This document shows, piece after piece, positions 1-6,269 of a DNA stretch of 6,766 bases. The stretch covers positions 31,580 to 38,345 of the forward strand of contig DILZ01000093.1 of assembly GCA_002425305.1 (NCBI GenBank), in the 5' to 3' direction. Position 1 is the stretch's first letter. Each line of letters starts with the position of its first letter. Origin of the DNA: Ruminococcaceae bacterium UBA5579. GTDB lineage: Bacteria; Bacillota; Clostridia; Oscillospirales; Ruminococcaceae. The position numbers and the translations under genes were made by a program. A model generated the notes under the pieces. The model did not search any database. It was not told where the DNA came from and saw only the letters and a list, made by a program, of their open reading frames with translations.

Positions 1-221
1 AGGTTGAGGCGATAGCCCGCCGTGAGGATAAGAACGCCGAAGGCTCATTGAAAAAGACAAAGCGCAAGCTCACCTATTACACCGAGGTAGAGGTAAGTCT
101 CGGGGAAATATTGGGTACAAAGGTCACAGTAAACGAGGGCAAAAACGGCTGCGTTCTGCAAATAAAGTTCAAGGATAAGAACGAGCTTGAAACGATACTC
201 TCACATTTTCAAGATGAATAA
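1..221 (+). CDS. parB: ParB/Spo0J-like chromosome partitioning protein, C-terminal fragment (5' end outside window)
   Basis: The reading frame is open from the left edge (first full codon at 3) and ends with TAA at 219-221, giving the last 72 residues of a protein. They begin with a basic, charged linker (REDKN, then KKTKRK). A compact domain follows with LGEILGTKVTVNEGKNG, a beta strand VLQIKFKD, and a closing helix ELETILSHF. The pattern LGTKV-x-V, then GK-x-G, then an I-x-F strand and L-x-x-IL at the end is how the C-terminal dimerisation and DNA-bridging domain of ParB/Spo0J usually ends. In that family the N-terminal CTPase and parS-binding domains lie upstream, here outside the window. 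ParB loads at parS sites and organises the origin region for segregation. The neighbour serS fits gene orders seen in Clostridia. The call rests only on this C-terminal domain, so a plasmid-type or Noc-like ParB is also possible. No parS-like palindrome was seen in the window. Confidence 0.75.
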   Translation, partial: VEAIARREDKNAEGSLKKTKRKLTYYTEVEVSLGEILGTKVTVNEGKNGCVLQIKFKDKNELETILSHFQDE

Positions 222-246
222 TGAATAAAGTACAGGAGAAAAAGCA

Positions 247-1536
247 ATGATAGATATTAAGTTTTTACGCGAAAATCCCGACGCGGTAAAGGAGAACATC
301 AAGAAGAAATTCCAGGACGACAAGCTGCCGTTGGTAGACGAGGTGATCGAGCTGGACGTAAAACGCCGCGAAACGCTGCAAAGAGCCGAAGCACTCCGCG
401 CAGACAAAAACCGCATCTCCAAGCAGATAGGCGCGTTTATGGCAAAGGGCGAAAAGGACGAGGCGGAGAAGGCTAAGGCGCAGGTCGCAGCGTTCTCGAA
501 GGAGCTTGCGGAGCTTGAGGAGCAGGAGCCGATACTCGACGAAAAGATCACCAAAATAATGATGACTATCCCGAATATCATCGATCCCAGCGTCCCGATC
601 GGTAAAAACGATACCGAAAACGTTGAGGTAACAAAATACGGCGAGCCGGTCGTTCCGGATTTTGAAGTGCCGTATCACGCGGACATTATGAAGAGCTTTG
701 ACGGTCTGGATAAGGAATCCGCCGGCAGAGTAGCGGGCGAAGGCTTCTATTATCTGATGGGCGACATCGCAAGACTTCACTCGGCGGTCATTTCCTATGC
801 CCGTGACTTTATGATAGATCGCGGCTTCACCTACTGTGTGCCGCCGTTTATGATCCGCTCAAATGTCGTAACAGGCGTTATGAGCTTCGCGGAAATGGAC
901 GCGATGATGTATAAAATAGAGGGCGAGGATTTGTATCTTATCGGCACGTCCGAGCATTCTATGATAGGAAAATTCATAGATACGATACTCGATGAGGAAA
1001 CGCTGCCGAAAACGCTCACGAGCTATTCGCCCTGCTTCCGCAAGGAAAAGGGAGCGCACGGCACAGAGGAGCGCGGCGTTTACCGCATTCACCAGTTTGA
1101 GAAGCAGGAAATGATAGTAGTCTGCAAGCCCGAGGAATCGGCGGTGTGGTTCGACAAGCTGTGGCAGAACACGGTAGACCTGTTCCGTTCGATGGATATC
1201 CCCGTGAGAACGCTTGAGTGCTGCTCCGGCGATCTCGCAGACCTCAAGGTCAAGAGCTTTGACGTTGAGGCGTGGAGCCCGCGTCAGAAGAAGTATTTTG
1301 AGGTCGGCTCGTGCTCAAACCTCGGCGACGCTCAGGCACGCCGTTTGAAGATACGCGTAAAGAGCAAGGACGGCAGAAAGTACTTCGCGCACACGCTGAA
1401 CAACACCGTTGTTGCTCCGCCGAGAATGCTTATCGCGTTCCTTGAAAACAATCTTCAGGCGGACGGCACGGTGAAGATACCCGAGGTTTTGCGGCCTTAT
1501 ATGGGCGGCAAGGAGAATCTCGTTCCCAAAAAGTAA
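247..1536 (+). CDS. serS: Seryl-tRNA synthetase (class II), with archaeal-like core motifs
   Basis: Cytoplasmic enzyme that charges tRNA-Ser (and tRNA-Sec where present) with serine using ATP. The 429-residue length is normal for the family. Residues about 27-110 form the charged helical arm that grips the long variable arm of tRNA-Ser. The catalytic core follows: VPPF in the motif 1 region, the serine-site loop TSEH (234-237), motif 2 with FRKEKGAHG (264-272) and RIHQFEKQE (280-288), EVGSCSNLGDAQARR, and motif 3 with LNNT (384-387) and the ATP-binding Arg393. The C-terminal tail IPEVLRPYMGGKE is typical of bacterial SerRS. The ATG at 247 has an AGGAG site at 234-238. It lies 25 bases after the parB-like gene and is probably co-transcribed with it, because there is no room for a T-box leader. 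TSEH (usual bacterial TAEV), FRKE (usual FRSE) and LNNT...PPR (usual LNGS...VGR) are variants discussed under findings. The function call is firm. Confidence 0.97.
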   Translation: MIDIKFLRENPDAVKENIKKKFQDDKLPLVDEVIELDVKRRETLQRAEALRADKNRISKQIGAFMAKGEKDEAEKAKAQVAAFSKELAELEEQEPILDEKITKIMMTIPNIIDPSVPIGKNDTENVEVTKYGEPVVPDFEVPYHADIMKSFDGLDKESAGRVAGEGFYYLMGDIARLHSAVISYARDFMIDRGFTYCVPPFMIRSNVVTGVMSFAEMDAMMYKIEGEDLYLIGTSEHSMIGKFIDTILDEETLPKTLTSYSPCFRKEKGAHGTEERGVYRIHQFEKQEMIVVCKPEESAVWFDKLWQNTVDLFRSMDIPVRTLECCSGDLADLKVKSFDVEAWSPRQKKYFEVGSCSNLGDAQARRLKIRVKSKDGRKYFAHTLNNTVVAPPRMLIAFLENNLQADGTVKIPEVLRPYMGGKENLVPKK

Positions 1537-1602
1537 CGGTTGATCTCACCGATCATTCGAGATACCCGCTGTTTTCGGCAACATAAAGTGAGAAAACAAA
1601 TC

Positions 1603-1632
1603 TGCAGCACCGCATTATTGTACGGTGTTGCA
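1603..1632 (+). other. Stem-loop in the leader of the membrane-protein gene
   Basis: Positions 1603-1612 (TGCAGCACCG) pair with 1623-1632 (CGGTGTTGCA): ten base pairs with one G-U, around a ten-base loop rich in A and T. No T-run follows, so it is not an intrinsic terminator. It ends eight bases before the GGAGG of the gene at 1651. It could protect the 5' end of a processed transcript, modulate translation, or be incidental. The pairing is seen directly in the sequence; any role is inferred. Confidence 0.5.
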
Positions 1633-1640
1633 CGGTATTC

Positions 1641-1645
1641 GGAGG
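1641..1645 (+). promoter_or_regulatory. Ribosome binding site that fixes the GTG start at 1651
   Basis: A full GGAGG sits five bases before GTG at 1651-1653. The frame stays open upstream to a TTG at 1540, but that TTG has no ribosome site. The 37 residues it would add look like translated leader, with no hydrophobic or conserved pattern, and they would include the stem-loop at 1603-1632. The GTG is therefore the preferred start. Confidence 0.85.
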
Positions 1646-1650
1646 AAAAG

Positions 1651-2271
1651 GTGAAGATCAATAACCGCACATTGAAATGGGTTCCGACAATAGCTTCGCT
1701 GATACTTGCGGCGGGAGTCCTTGTCGCGTATACCGCGCTGAACGCCAAAAGATCGGCGCAGATATATATTCAAGTTATCGTTGCCGCGTTTGCGCCGGCT
1801 ATCTTCCCGATAGCCGGCTCGATGACCAAAAAAGACTTCTCCCTTTTAGCGGGAGCGTTGACGGCACTGCATATATTTTTATCGAACGGTCTCGGCAGCG
1901 CGCTGTCGTTTTACGAGCTTATCCCGCTGTGGGATCTGATAATGCACGGCTTTTTCGGCGTTGTATTCTCGGTTATAATAAGCGAGCTTTTGTGTCGCTG
2001 GGGAGTGGGCGATCTGAAACGTCCGGCGCGAAATTTCATCATTTTTCTTTCCACGGCAGGAGCGGCGGCCTTGTGGGAGGTTTGGGAATTTGTCTGCGAC
2101 AGCGTGTTGGACGGCGACGCTCAGCGCGTTAAGGAAGCCCTGGCAAACGGCGCAAATCCCATTGAAGACACGATGACGGACATCGCCGTAACGTTTGTCG
2201 GGACAGCGATTTTCATTCTCGCGGAGCTTTTCTTCGGGAAACGTGCGGAGAAAAGACACAAGAAACGATAG
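1651..2271 (+). CDS. Six-helix integral membrane protein, DUF2238/YjdF-like
   Basis: A 206-residue protein (GTG start with GGAGG) with about six membrane helices near residues 10-30, 36-55, 64-82, 92-115, 128-149 and 177-196, and a basic tail KRAEKRHKKR, presumably cytoplasmic. Charged residues lie in or beside the helices: W94-D95 and H99 in helix 4, W142-E143 and E146 at the end of helix 5, an acidic loop with D150, D154 and D156, and D173-T174...D177 before helix 6. The order D...H, WE..E, DT..D resembles DUF2238 and related small membrane proteins of Firmicutes, whose biochemical role is not known to me. The conserved His/Asp/Glu set could bind a metal or act in catalysis, which is inference. 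The stop is 23 bases before the ABC ATPase gene, which has its own GGAGG, so the two are probably co-transcribed. It might be an accessory subunit of that transporter or simply an operon passenger. Membrane protein is near certain; the family name is moderate. Confidence 0.85.
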   Translation: MKINNRTLKWVPTIASLILAAGVLVAYTALNAKRSAQIYIQVIVAAFAPAIFPIAGSMTKKDFSLLAGALTALHIFLSNGLGSALSFYELIPLWDLIMHGFFGVVFSVIISELLCRWGVGDLKRPARNFIIFLSTAGAAALWEVWEFVCDSVLDGDAQRVKEALANGANPIEDTMTDIAVTFVGTAIFILAELFFGKRAEKRHKKR

Positions 2272-2294
2272 GATAATATCCGGAGGTAATCTCT

Positions 2295-2996
2295 ATGTCA
2301 TTTGTAACTCTGAAGGACGTATACAAGCGTTATCACGTCGGCGAGGTGACGATAAACGCCGCCGACGGAATGACATTTGATATCGAAAAGGGCGAGCTTT
2401 GCGTTATCGTAGGACCGTCCGGCTCGGGAAAAACCACCGTGCTGAATATGCTGGGCGGTATGGATTCCTGCGACGAGGGTATGATTTCGGTGGACGGCTC
2501 GCGCGTGGACGGCTACACAAGAAAGCAGCTTACGCTGTACCGCAGGTTTGACATCGGGTTTATCTTCCAGTTTTACAACCTGCTGCCGAACCTCACGGCA
2601 AAGGAGAACGTGGAGATAGCGGCTCAGACAAAAGACGATTACATACCCGCCGAGGAGATTCTTGCGAAGGTCGGCCTGGCGGAGCGTTTGGATAACTTTC
2701 CCGCGCAGCTTTCGGGCGGCGAGCAGCAGCGCGTATCGATAGCGAGAGCGCTCTCCAAAAAGCCGAAGCTGCTGTTGTGCGACGAGCCGACCGGCGCTTT
2801 GGATTACAATACCGGCAAAATGATCTTAAAGCTCTTGCAGGACACTTGCCGCAAGGATGGAATGACGGTAATTCTCGTGACGCACAACACCGCGATAACA
2901 CCTATGGCGGACAGGGTAATAAAGATAAAGAACAGCAAGGTAAGCGAAACGATCCTCAACGAGAACCCGACACCCGTTGAAGAAATAGAATGGTGA
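2295..2996 (+). CDS. ABC transporter ATP-binding protein, MacB/LolD/FtsE-type
   Basis: A 233-residue nucleotide-binding subunit with every motif intact: Walker A GPSGSGKT (40-47), Q-loop Gln92 in [21 protein letters not shown] signature LSGGEQQ (139-145), Walker B LLLCDE (159-164) with catalytic Glu164, D-loop around GALD (167-170), and the switch His197 in VTHN. The Q-loop sequence and the TGALD-type D-loop are characteristic of ATPases that pair with FtsX/MacB-fold permeases (LolD, MacB, YknY, BceA). ATP-driven dimerisation of two copies on the cytoplasmic face should drive the permease encoded next. The ATG at 2295 has GGAGG at 2282-2286 with an eight-base spacer. The C-terminal tail after the H-loop is short and ends VEEIEW. 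The gene is 23 bases after the membrane-protein gene and 58 bases before the permease gene. Sequence alone does not identify the substrate, so no gene symbol is given. Confidence 0.95.
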   Translation: MSFVTLKDVYKRYHVGEVTINAADGMTFDIEKGELCVIVGPSGSGKTTVLNMLGGMDSCDEGMISVDGSRVDGYTRKQLTLYRRFDIGFIFQFYNLLPNLTAKENVEIAAQTKDDYIPAEEILAKVGLAERLDNFPAQLSGGEQQRVSIARALSKKPKLLLCDEPTGALDYNTGKMILKLLQDTCRKDGMTVILVTHNTAITPMADRVIKIKNSKVSETILNENPTPVEEIEW

Positions 2997-3041
2997 TGAC
3001 GGTTGTTCCGTAAACTAACAACTATCAACAAAAAACTATTC

Positions 3042-3047
3042 AGGGGG
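3042..3047 (+). promoter_or_regulatory. Ribosome binding site for the TTG start of the permease
   Basis: AGGGGG lies seven bases before TTG at 3055-3057. The frame closes upstream with TAA at 3016-3018 and contains no ATG or GTG before 3055. The first in-frame ATG, at 3181, would delete the first membrane helix. TTG is therefore the only start that preserves the basic N-terminus and helix 1. Confidence 0.75.
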
Positions 3048-3054
3048 TGTTGGA

Positions 3055-6000
3055 TTGAAGGCGTCGAATAAAAACACTTTGCGGGAGATCACGAAATCGA
3101 AAAGCCGCTTTCTTTCTATTTTTCTGATATGTGCTATCGGTGTTGGATTTTTCAGCGGAGTGCGCGCGTCGGGCGGAGATATGCGCCTGTCCGCAGATAG
3201 GTATTTTGATAAGACCAATCTGTTCGATCTGCGTGTGGTGTCTACGTTCGGGCTTACGGATAACGACCTTGAGGCGATAAAGGAAATAGACGGTGTTGAC
3301 AGTGCTTACGCGTCGAAATTCACCGATCTGGTGGTACGCCGGGGCGAAAAGGAGCTGACGACGCGCGTTTATTCTCAGCTTCCGGACGAGGTCAACACGA
3401 TAAAAATAAATGAGGGCAGAAACATACAGGCGGATAATGAAGCGGTCATCAACAAAAATATGTTTGACGAAAGCATTAATATCGGTGACACGGTTTTGCT
3501 TGAGGACGTCACGGACGCGGAAACCTTTCCGCTGAAATACCGCGAATATACTATTGTCGGAATGTACGAAACGCCGATGTTCATTTCAAAGACGCAGCAC
3601 GGCTCCACAACGATAGGAAACGGCAAGCTCGACGCGCTGATGATAGTTCCGCAGGACCATTTCACACAGGAGCCGTACACCGAAATTTACATACGCTGTG
3701 GTGAGCTGAGAGGTCCCGAGTGTTATTCCGACGAATATAAGGAGTTGCGCGGCAAAATATCCGACAAGCTGGAGGAGCTTGGCGAAAAGCGCAGCGAGAT
3801 ACGATATGACGAGGTTTTAGGCGATGCTTTAAAGGAAGTTTCAGACGGAGAGGCGGAGCTTGAAAAGGCGAAGGCGGACGGCAAAAAAGAGCTTGATGAC
3901 GCGCTTAAAAAGCTGGAGGAGGCAAAACAGCAGATATCGGACGGGGAAAAAGAGCTTGAGGAGGCAAAGAAACAAATTGACAGCGGCAAGGCGCAGATAA
4001 CCGAGGCGGAAAATCAGCTTGCCGAAACACGCACTCAGCTTGACGCCGCAAAGGCGGAGCTTGAAAAAACCAAGGCGGCTTTGGACGAAGCCAAAGCGCA
4101 GCTCGACAACTTGCAGCTTGGAAACGTACAGCCTGATTTTACCGAACTTCTTACAAATCTTATGCTGAGCATAATGTTTGATGAGAGCTACAGCGTATAT
4201 GAAAGCAAGCTGGAGCAGTACAATAACGGAGTAAAGCTGTACGAGGAAAATTACAAAAAGTACCTCGAGGGCGAAGAGGCGTATAAAAAAGGCGTTGATG
4301 AGCTTGATGAAAAGAAAGCAGAATTTGAAGAAGTTCTTGTGAAGTATGAAGACAGCAAGAAGGCTCTTGAGGAAGCAAAAAAACAGTACGAACAGGGGCT
4401 TTCGGATTACAACGACGGCAAGAGCGAATATGAAACGAAGATAGCGGACGCGGAAAAGGAGCTTTCGGACGCAAGGGAAGAAATATCTAACGCGGGCAGC
4501 GCAAAGTGGTATGTCTTTACGCGCGACGACAACCCCGCGTATTCGGAATATGAATCCAACACAAAAAGAATAGACCGTATCGCGCTGATATTCCCGATAT
4601 TCTTCCTGTTGGTGGCGGGACTTGTGTGCCTCACGACGATGTCGCGAATGGTGGAGGAGCAGCGCACGCAGATAGGCACGCTGAAAGCGCTTGGATATTC
4701 GCGCGGCGCTATAATGCGCCACTATATGATATATGCGGTGTCGGCGGCGCTTGTGGGCGGAGTTATAGGCGCGGTGATAGGCTGCTTCCTCTTCCCGGGA
4801 GTTATCGTTTACGCGTATTCTATGCTGTACAACATTAAGGAAATATACTTTATGTTTACGGCGGAGAACCTCAGCGTGTCCATCGGCTCAATGACGCTTG
4901 CGATAGCGTTTACGGTATACTTTTCGTGCAGCAAGGCACTTAAGGAAACGCCCGCGTCGCTTATGCGCCCTAAGGCTCCAAAGGCGGGAAAGCGCGTATT
5001 TATTGAGAGATTGACGTTTATTTGGAAAAAAATGAACTTCTTCGCCAAGGTAAGCGCAAGAAATCTTATCCGCTATAAGCGCAGAATGATAATGACTATC
5101 GTAGGCATAGCCGGCTGTACGGCTCTGTCGCTTACGGGCTTTGGACTGAAAAATTCGATAATGGACGTTGCGAGATTACAGTATAACGATATCTATCGTT
5201 ACAGTGGCTATGCGGCGTATAAGGACGACATAAAGCCCGAGGAGCTTGAAAGCATTTACGAAACACTTGTCGAGTACGAGCCGAACACCGATTACACCCG
5301 TGCACTCATCAAGCAGTATGATATGACGTTCGGCGAAAAAAGCGTGCAGTGTTATATCACGGCGGTGGAGGACAACGAGCTGTTTGAGAAGCTCGTGGAT
5401 ATGCGGGAGCGCAAAACGGGCAAAAAGGTCACGATGAGCGGCGGCGCGGTCATAACGGAAAAAGCGTCGATCCTGCTGGGAGTAAAGGTGGGCGACGAGA
5501 TAACCGTAAAGATAAGTGACAGCGAAAGCAAAAAGGTGACGATATCCGCGATAACCGAGCATTACGCGGCGCATTATCTCTACCTCACGGAGGAGCTGTT
5601 TGAAGAAACATTCGGAAGCGCGCCGAAGTACAATATGCTCTACTTCTTTAACAACATCTCGGACGATGACAGCGTTCAGTCGGAGTTTATCCAGCATATG
5701 CTTAAAAACAAGAACATTTCCGCTGTATTTATGAACGCCGGCTCGCTGAATAACCTTAACGAAACGTTGAAGATATTGGATCTTGTGGTGCTGGTGCTTA
5801 TCGCGTCCGCGGCGGCGTTGGCGTTTGTGGTGCTGTATAATCTCTCAAACGTGAATATCACCGAGCGTGTACGCGAAATAGCGACGCTGAAGGTACTTGG
5901 TTTTTACGATATTGAGGTGTCAAGTTATGTGTTCCGCGAGAGCATTGTGCTTTCGCTTCTCGGCGCGCTGGTCGGTATGGGATTGGGATACGCTCTTTGT

Positions 6001-6177
6001 ATGTTCGTAGTGACTACGGCGGAGCTTGATGAAATAATGTTCGGACGCACCATATACTTATCGAGCTATCTGCTGGCGTTTGCCGTGACGGCGGCGTTCT
6101 CGATAATCGTCAATCTGATAATGACAAAGGTTCTTAAAAGGGTCAGTATGGTAGAATCGCTGAAATCGGTGGAATAG
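3055..6177 (+). CDS. FtsX/MacB-like ABC transporter permease with extracytoplasmic coiled-coil hairpin insert
   Basis: A 1040-residue permease holding both halves in one chain, with eight predicted membrane helices: about 19-37, 509-528, 556-580, 606-624, 678-698, 907-928, 963-985 and 1005-1023. Each half carries the FtsX-domain coupling sequence after its second helix: GTLKALGYS at 541-549 and ATLKVLGFY at 943-951. This is the segment that contacts the ATPase. The first extracytoplasmic region (38-508) has a MacB-like part up to about 250, then a long charged helical insert (about 252-480) predicted to fold as an antiparallel coiled coil. The second extracytoplasmic region (about 699-905) lacks such an insert. 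Members of this superfamily are mechanotransducers: ATP hydrolysis inside moves domains outside, to extrude lipids or peptides or to activate cell-wall enzymes. The ATPase gene immediately upstream is the evident partner. Since this chain supplies both halves, one permease with two ATPases is expected. The weak TTG start would fit that ratio. The substrate is unknown. Confidence 0.95.
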   Translation: MKASNKNTLREITKSKSRFLSIFLICAIGVGFFSGVRASGGDMRLSADRYFDKTNLFDLRVVSTFGLTDNDLEAIKEIDGVDSAYASKFTDLVVRRGEKELTTRVYSQLPDEVNTIKINEGRNIQADNEAVINKNMFDESINIGDTVLLEDVTDAETFPLKYREYTIVGMYETPMFISKTQHGSTTIGNGKLDALMIVPQDHFTQEPYTEIYIRCGELRGPECYSDEYKELRGKISDKLEELGEKRSEIRYDEVLGDALKEVSDGEAELEKAKADGKKELDDALKKLEEAKQQISDGEKELEEAKKQIDSGKAQITEAENQLAETRTQLDAAKAELEKTKAALDEAKAQLDNLQLGNVQPDFTELLTNLMLSIMFDESYSVYESKLEQYNNGVKLYEENYKKYLEGEEAYKKGVDELDEKKAEFEEVLVKYEDSKKALEEAKKQYEQGLSDYNDGKSEYETKIADAEKELSDAREEISNAGSAKWYVFTRDDNPAYSEYESNTKRIDRIALIFPIFFLLVAGLVCLTTMSRMVEEQRTQIGTLKALGYSRGAIMRHYMIYAVSAALVGGVIGAVIGCFLFPGVIVYAYSMLYNIKEIYFMFTAENLSVSIGSMTLAIAFTVYFSCSKALKETPASLMRPKAPKAGKRVFIERLTFIWKKMNFFAKVSARNLIRYKRRMIMTIVGIAGCTALSLTGFGLKNSIMDVARLQYNDIYRYSGYAAYKDDIKPEELESIYETLVEYEPNTDYTRALIKQYDMTFGEKSVQCYITAVEDNELFEKLVDMRERKTGKKVTMSGGAVITEKASILLGVKVGDEITVKISDSESKKVTISAITEHYAAHYLYLTEELFEETFGSAPKYNMLYFFNNISDDDSVQSEFIQHMLKNKNISAVFMNAGSLNNLNETLKILDLVVLVLIASAAALAFVVLYNLSNVNITERVREIATLKVLGFYDIEVSSYVFRESIVLSLLGALVGMGLGYALCMFVVTTAELDEIMFGRTIYLSSYLLAFAVTAAFSIIVNLIMTKVLKRVSMVESLKSVE
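3892..4449 (+). repeat. Region coding two runs of uninterrupted heptad repeats inside the permease
   Basis: Residues 280-352 have Leu or Ile at every seventh position (280, 287, 294 ... 350; 11 positions), with Ala, Gly or Thr three residues later in ten of them. Residues 382-465 repeat the seven-residue period from 382 to 459 (12 positions), but the core residue is Tyr nine times, Phe once and Leu twice. The two runs are separated by residues 353-381, the likely hairpin tip. Codon-level relics of repeat expansion are visible, for example the same 16 bases at 3851-3866 and 4052-4067, in the same frame. The repeats are read directly; the hairpin fold is inferred from their matched lengths. Confidence 0.85.
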
Positions 6178-6192
6178 CGCGAATAGATTTTT

Positions 6193-6267
6193 CGCCGCCT
6201 TTGCAGCCTTTTTGACGGCTGTATCGTGTTAAGATCAGAAGCTCTCCGTTTCGGAGTTTTCGCGGCG
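6193..6267 (+). other. Possible three-stem RNA structure in the gap after the permease gene
   Basis: In the 154-base gap, CGCCGC (6193-6198) can pair with GCGGCG (6262-6267). This would enclose a seven-pair hairpin (6202-6208 with 6217-6223, one G-U, loop of eight) and a five-pair hairpin (6244-6248 with 6252-6256, loop TTT). A shifted outer stem (6194-6199 with 6264-6269) is equally possible. The stems are short and the whole may be chance or part of transcript-end processing. Confidence 0.3.
6244..6260 (+). terminator. Weak candidate intrinsic terminator after the permease gene
   Basis: CTCCG, loop TTT and CGGAG are followed by TTTT at 6257-6260. The five-pair stem is GC-rich, but it and the T-run are short, so termination may be partial or may depend on the larger structure. 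Its position, 67 bases after the permease stop and just before a promoter, is where a terminator would be expected. Confidence 0.35.
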
Positions 6268-6269
6268 GC

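Noticed and set aside
265..780. Antisense open frame (171 codons) opposite the 5' half of serS
   Set aside because: It lies entirely within serS. The product shows no recognisable domain, and the openness follows from sense-strand codon bias.
1541..1555. TGATC/GATCA inverted repeat right after serS as a terminator
   Set aside because: The stem is only five pairs and lacks a following T-run.
1540..1650. N-terminal extension of the membrane protein from TTG at 1540
   Set aside because: There is no ribosome site before 1540, the extension shows no sensible protein pattern, and a perfect GGAGG/GTG start exists at 1641-1653.
2997..3054. Separate promoter or terminator between ATPase and permease genes
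   Set aside because: GTTGTT (3002-3007) and AACAAC (3017-3022) form only a weak AT-rich stem with no T-run. No -10 box sits at proper spacing from the TTGTTC-like hexamer.
3841..4722. Long antisense open frame (293 codons) opposite the coiled-coil region
   Set aside because: Its translation is the low-complexity mirror of GAG/AAG/GCN-rich heptad codons (runs of Leu, Phe and Lys). It has no ribosome site or family pattern, and the sense frame is clearly a conserved permease.
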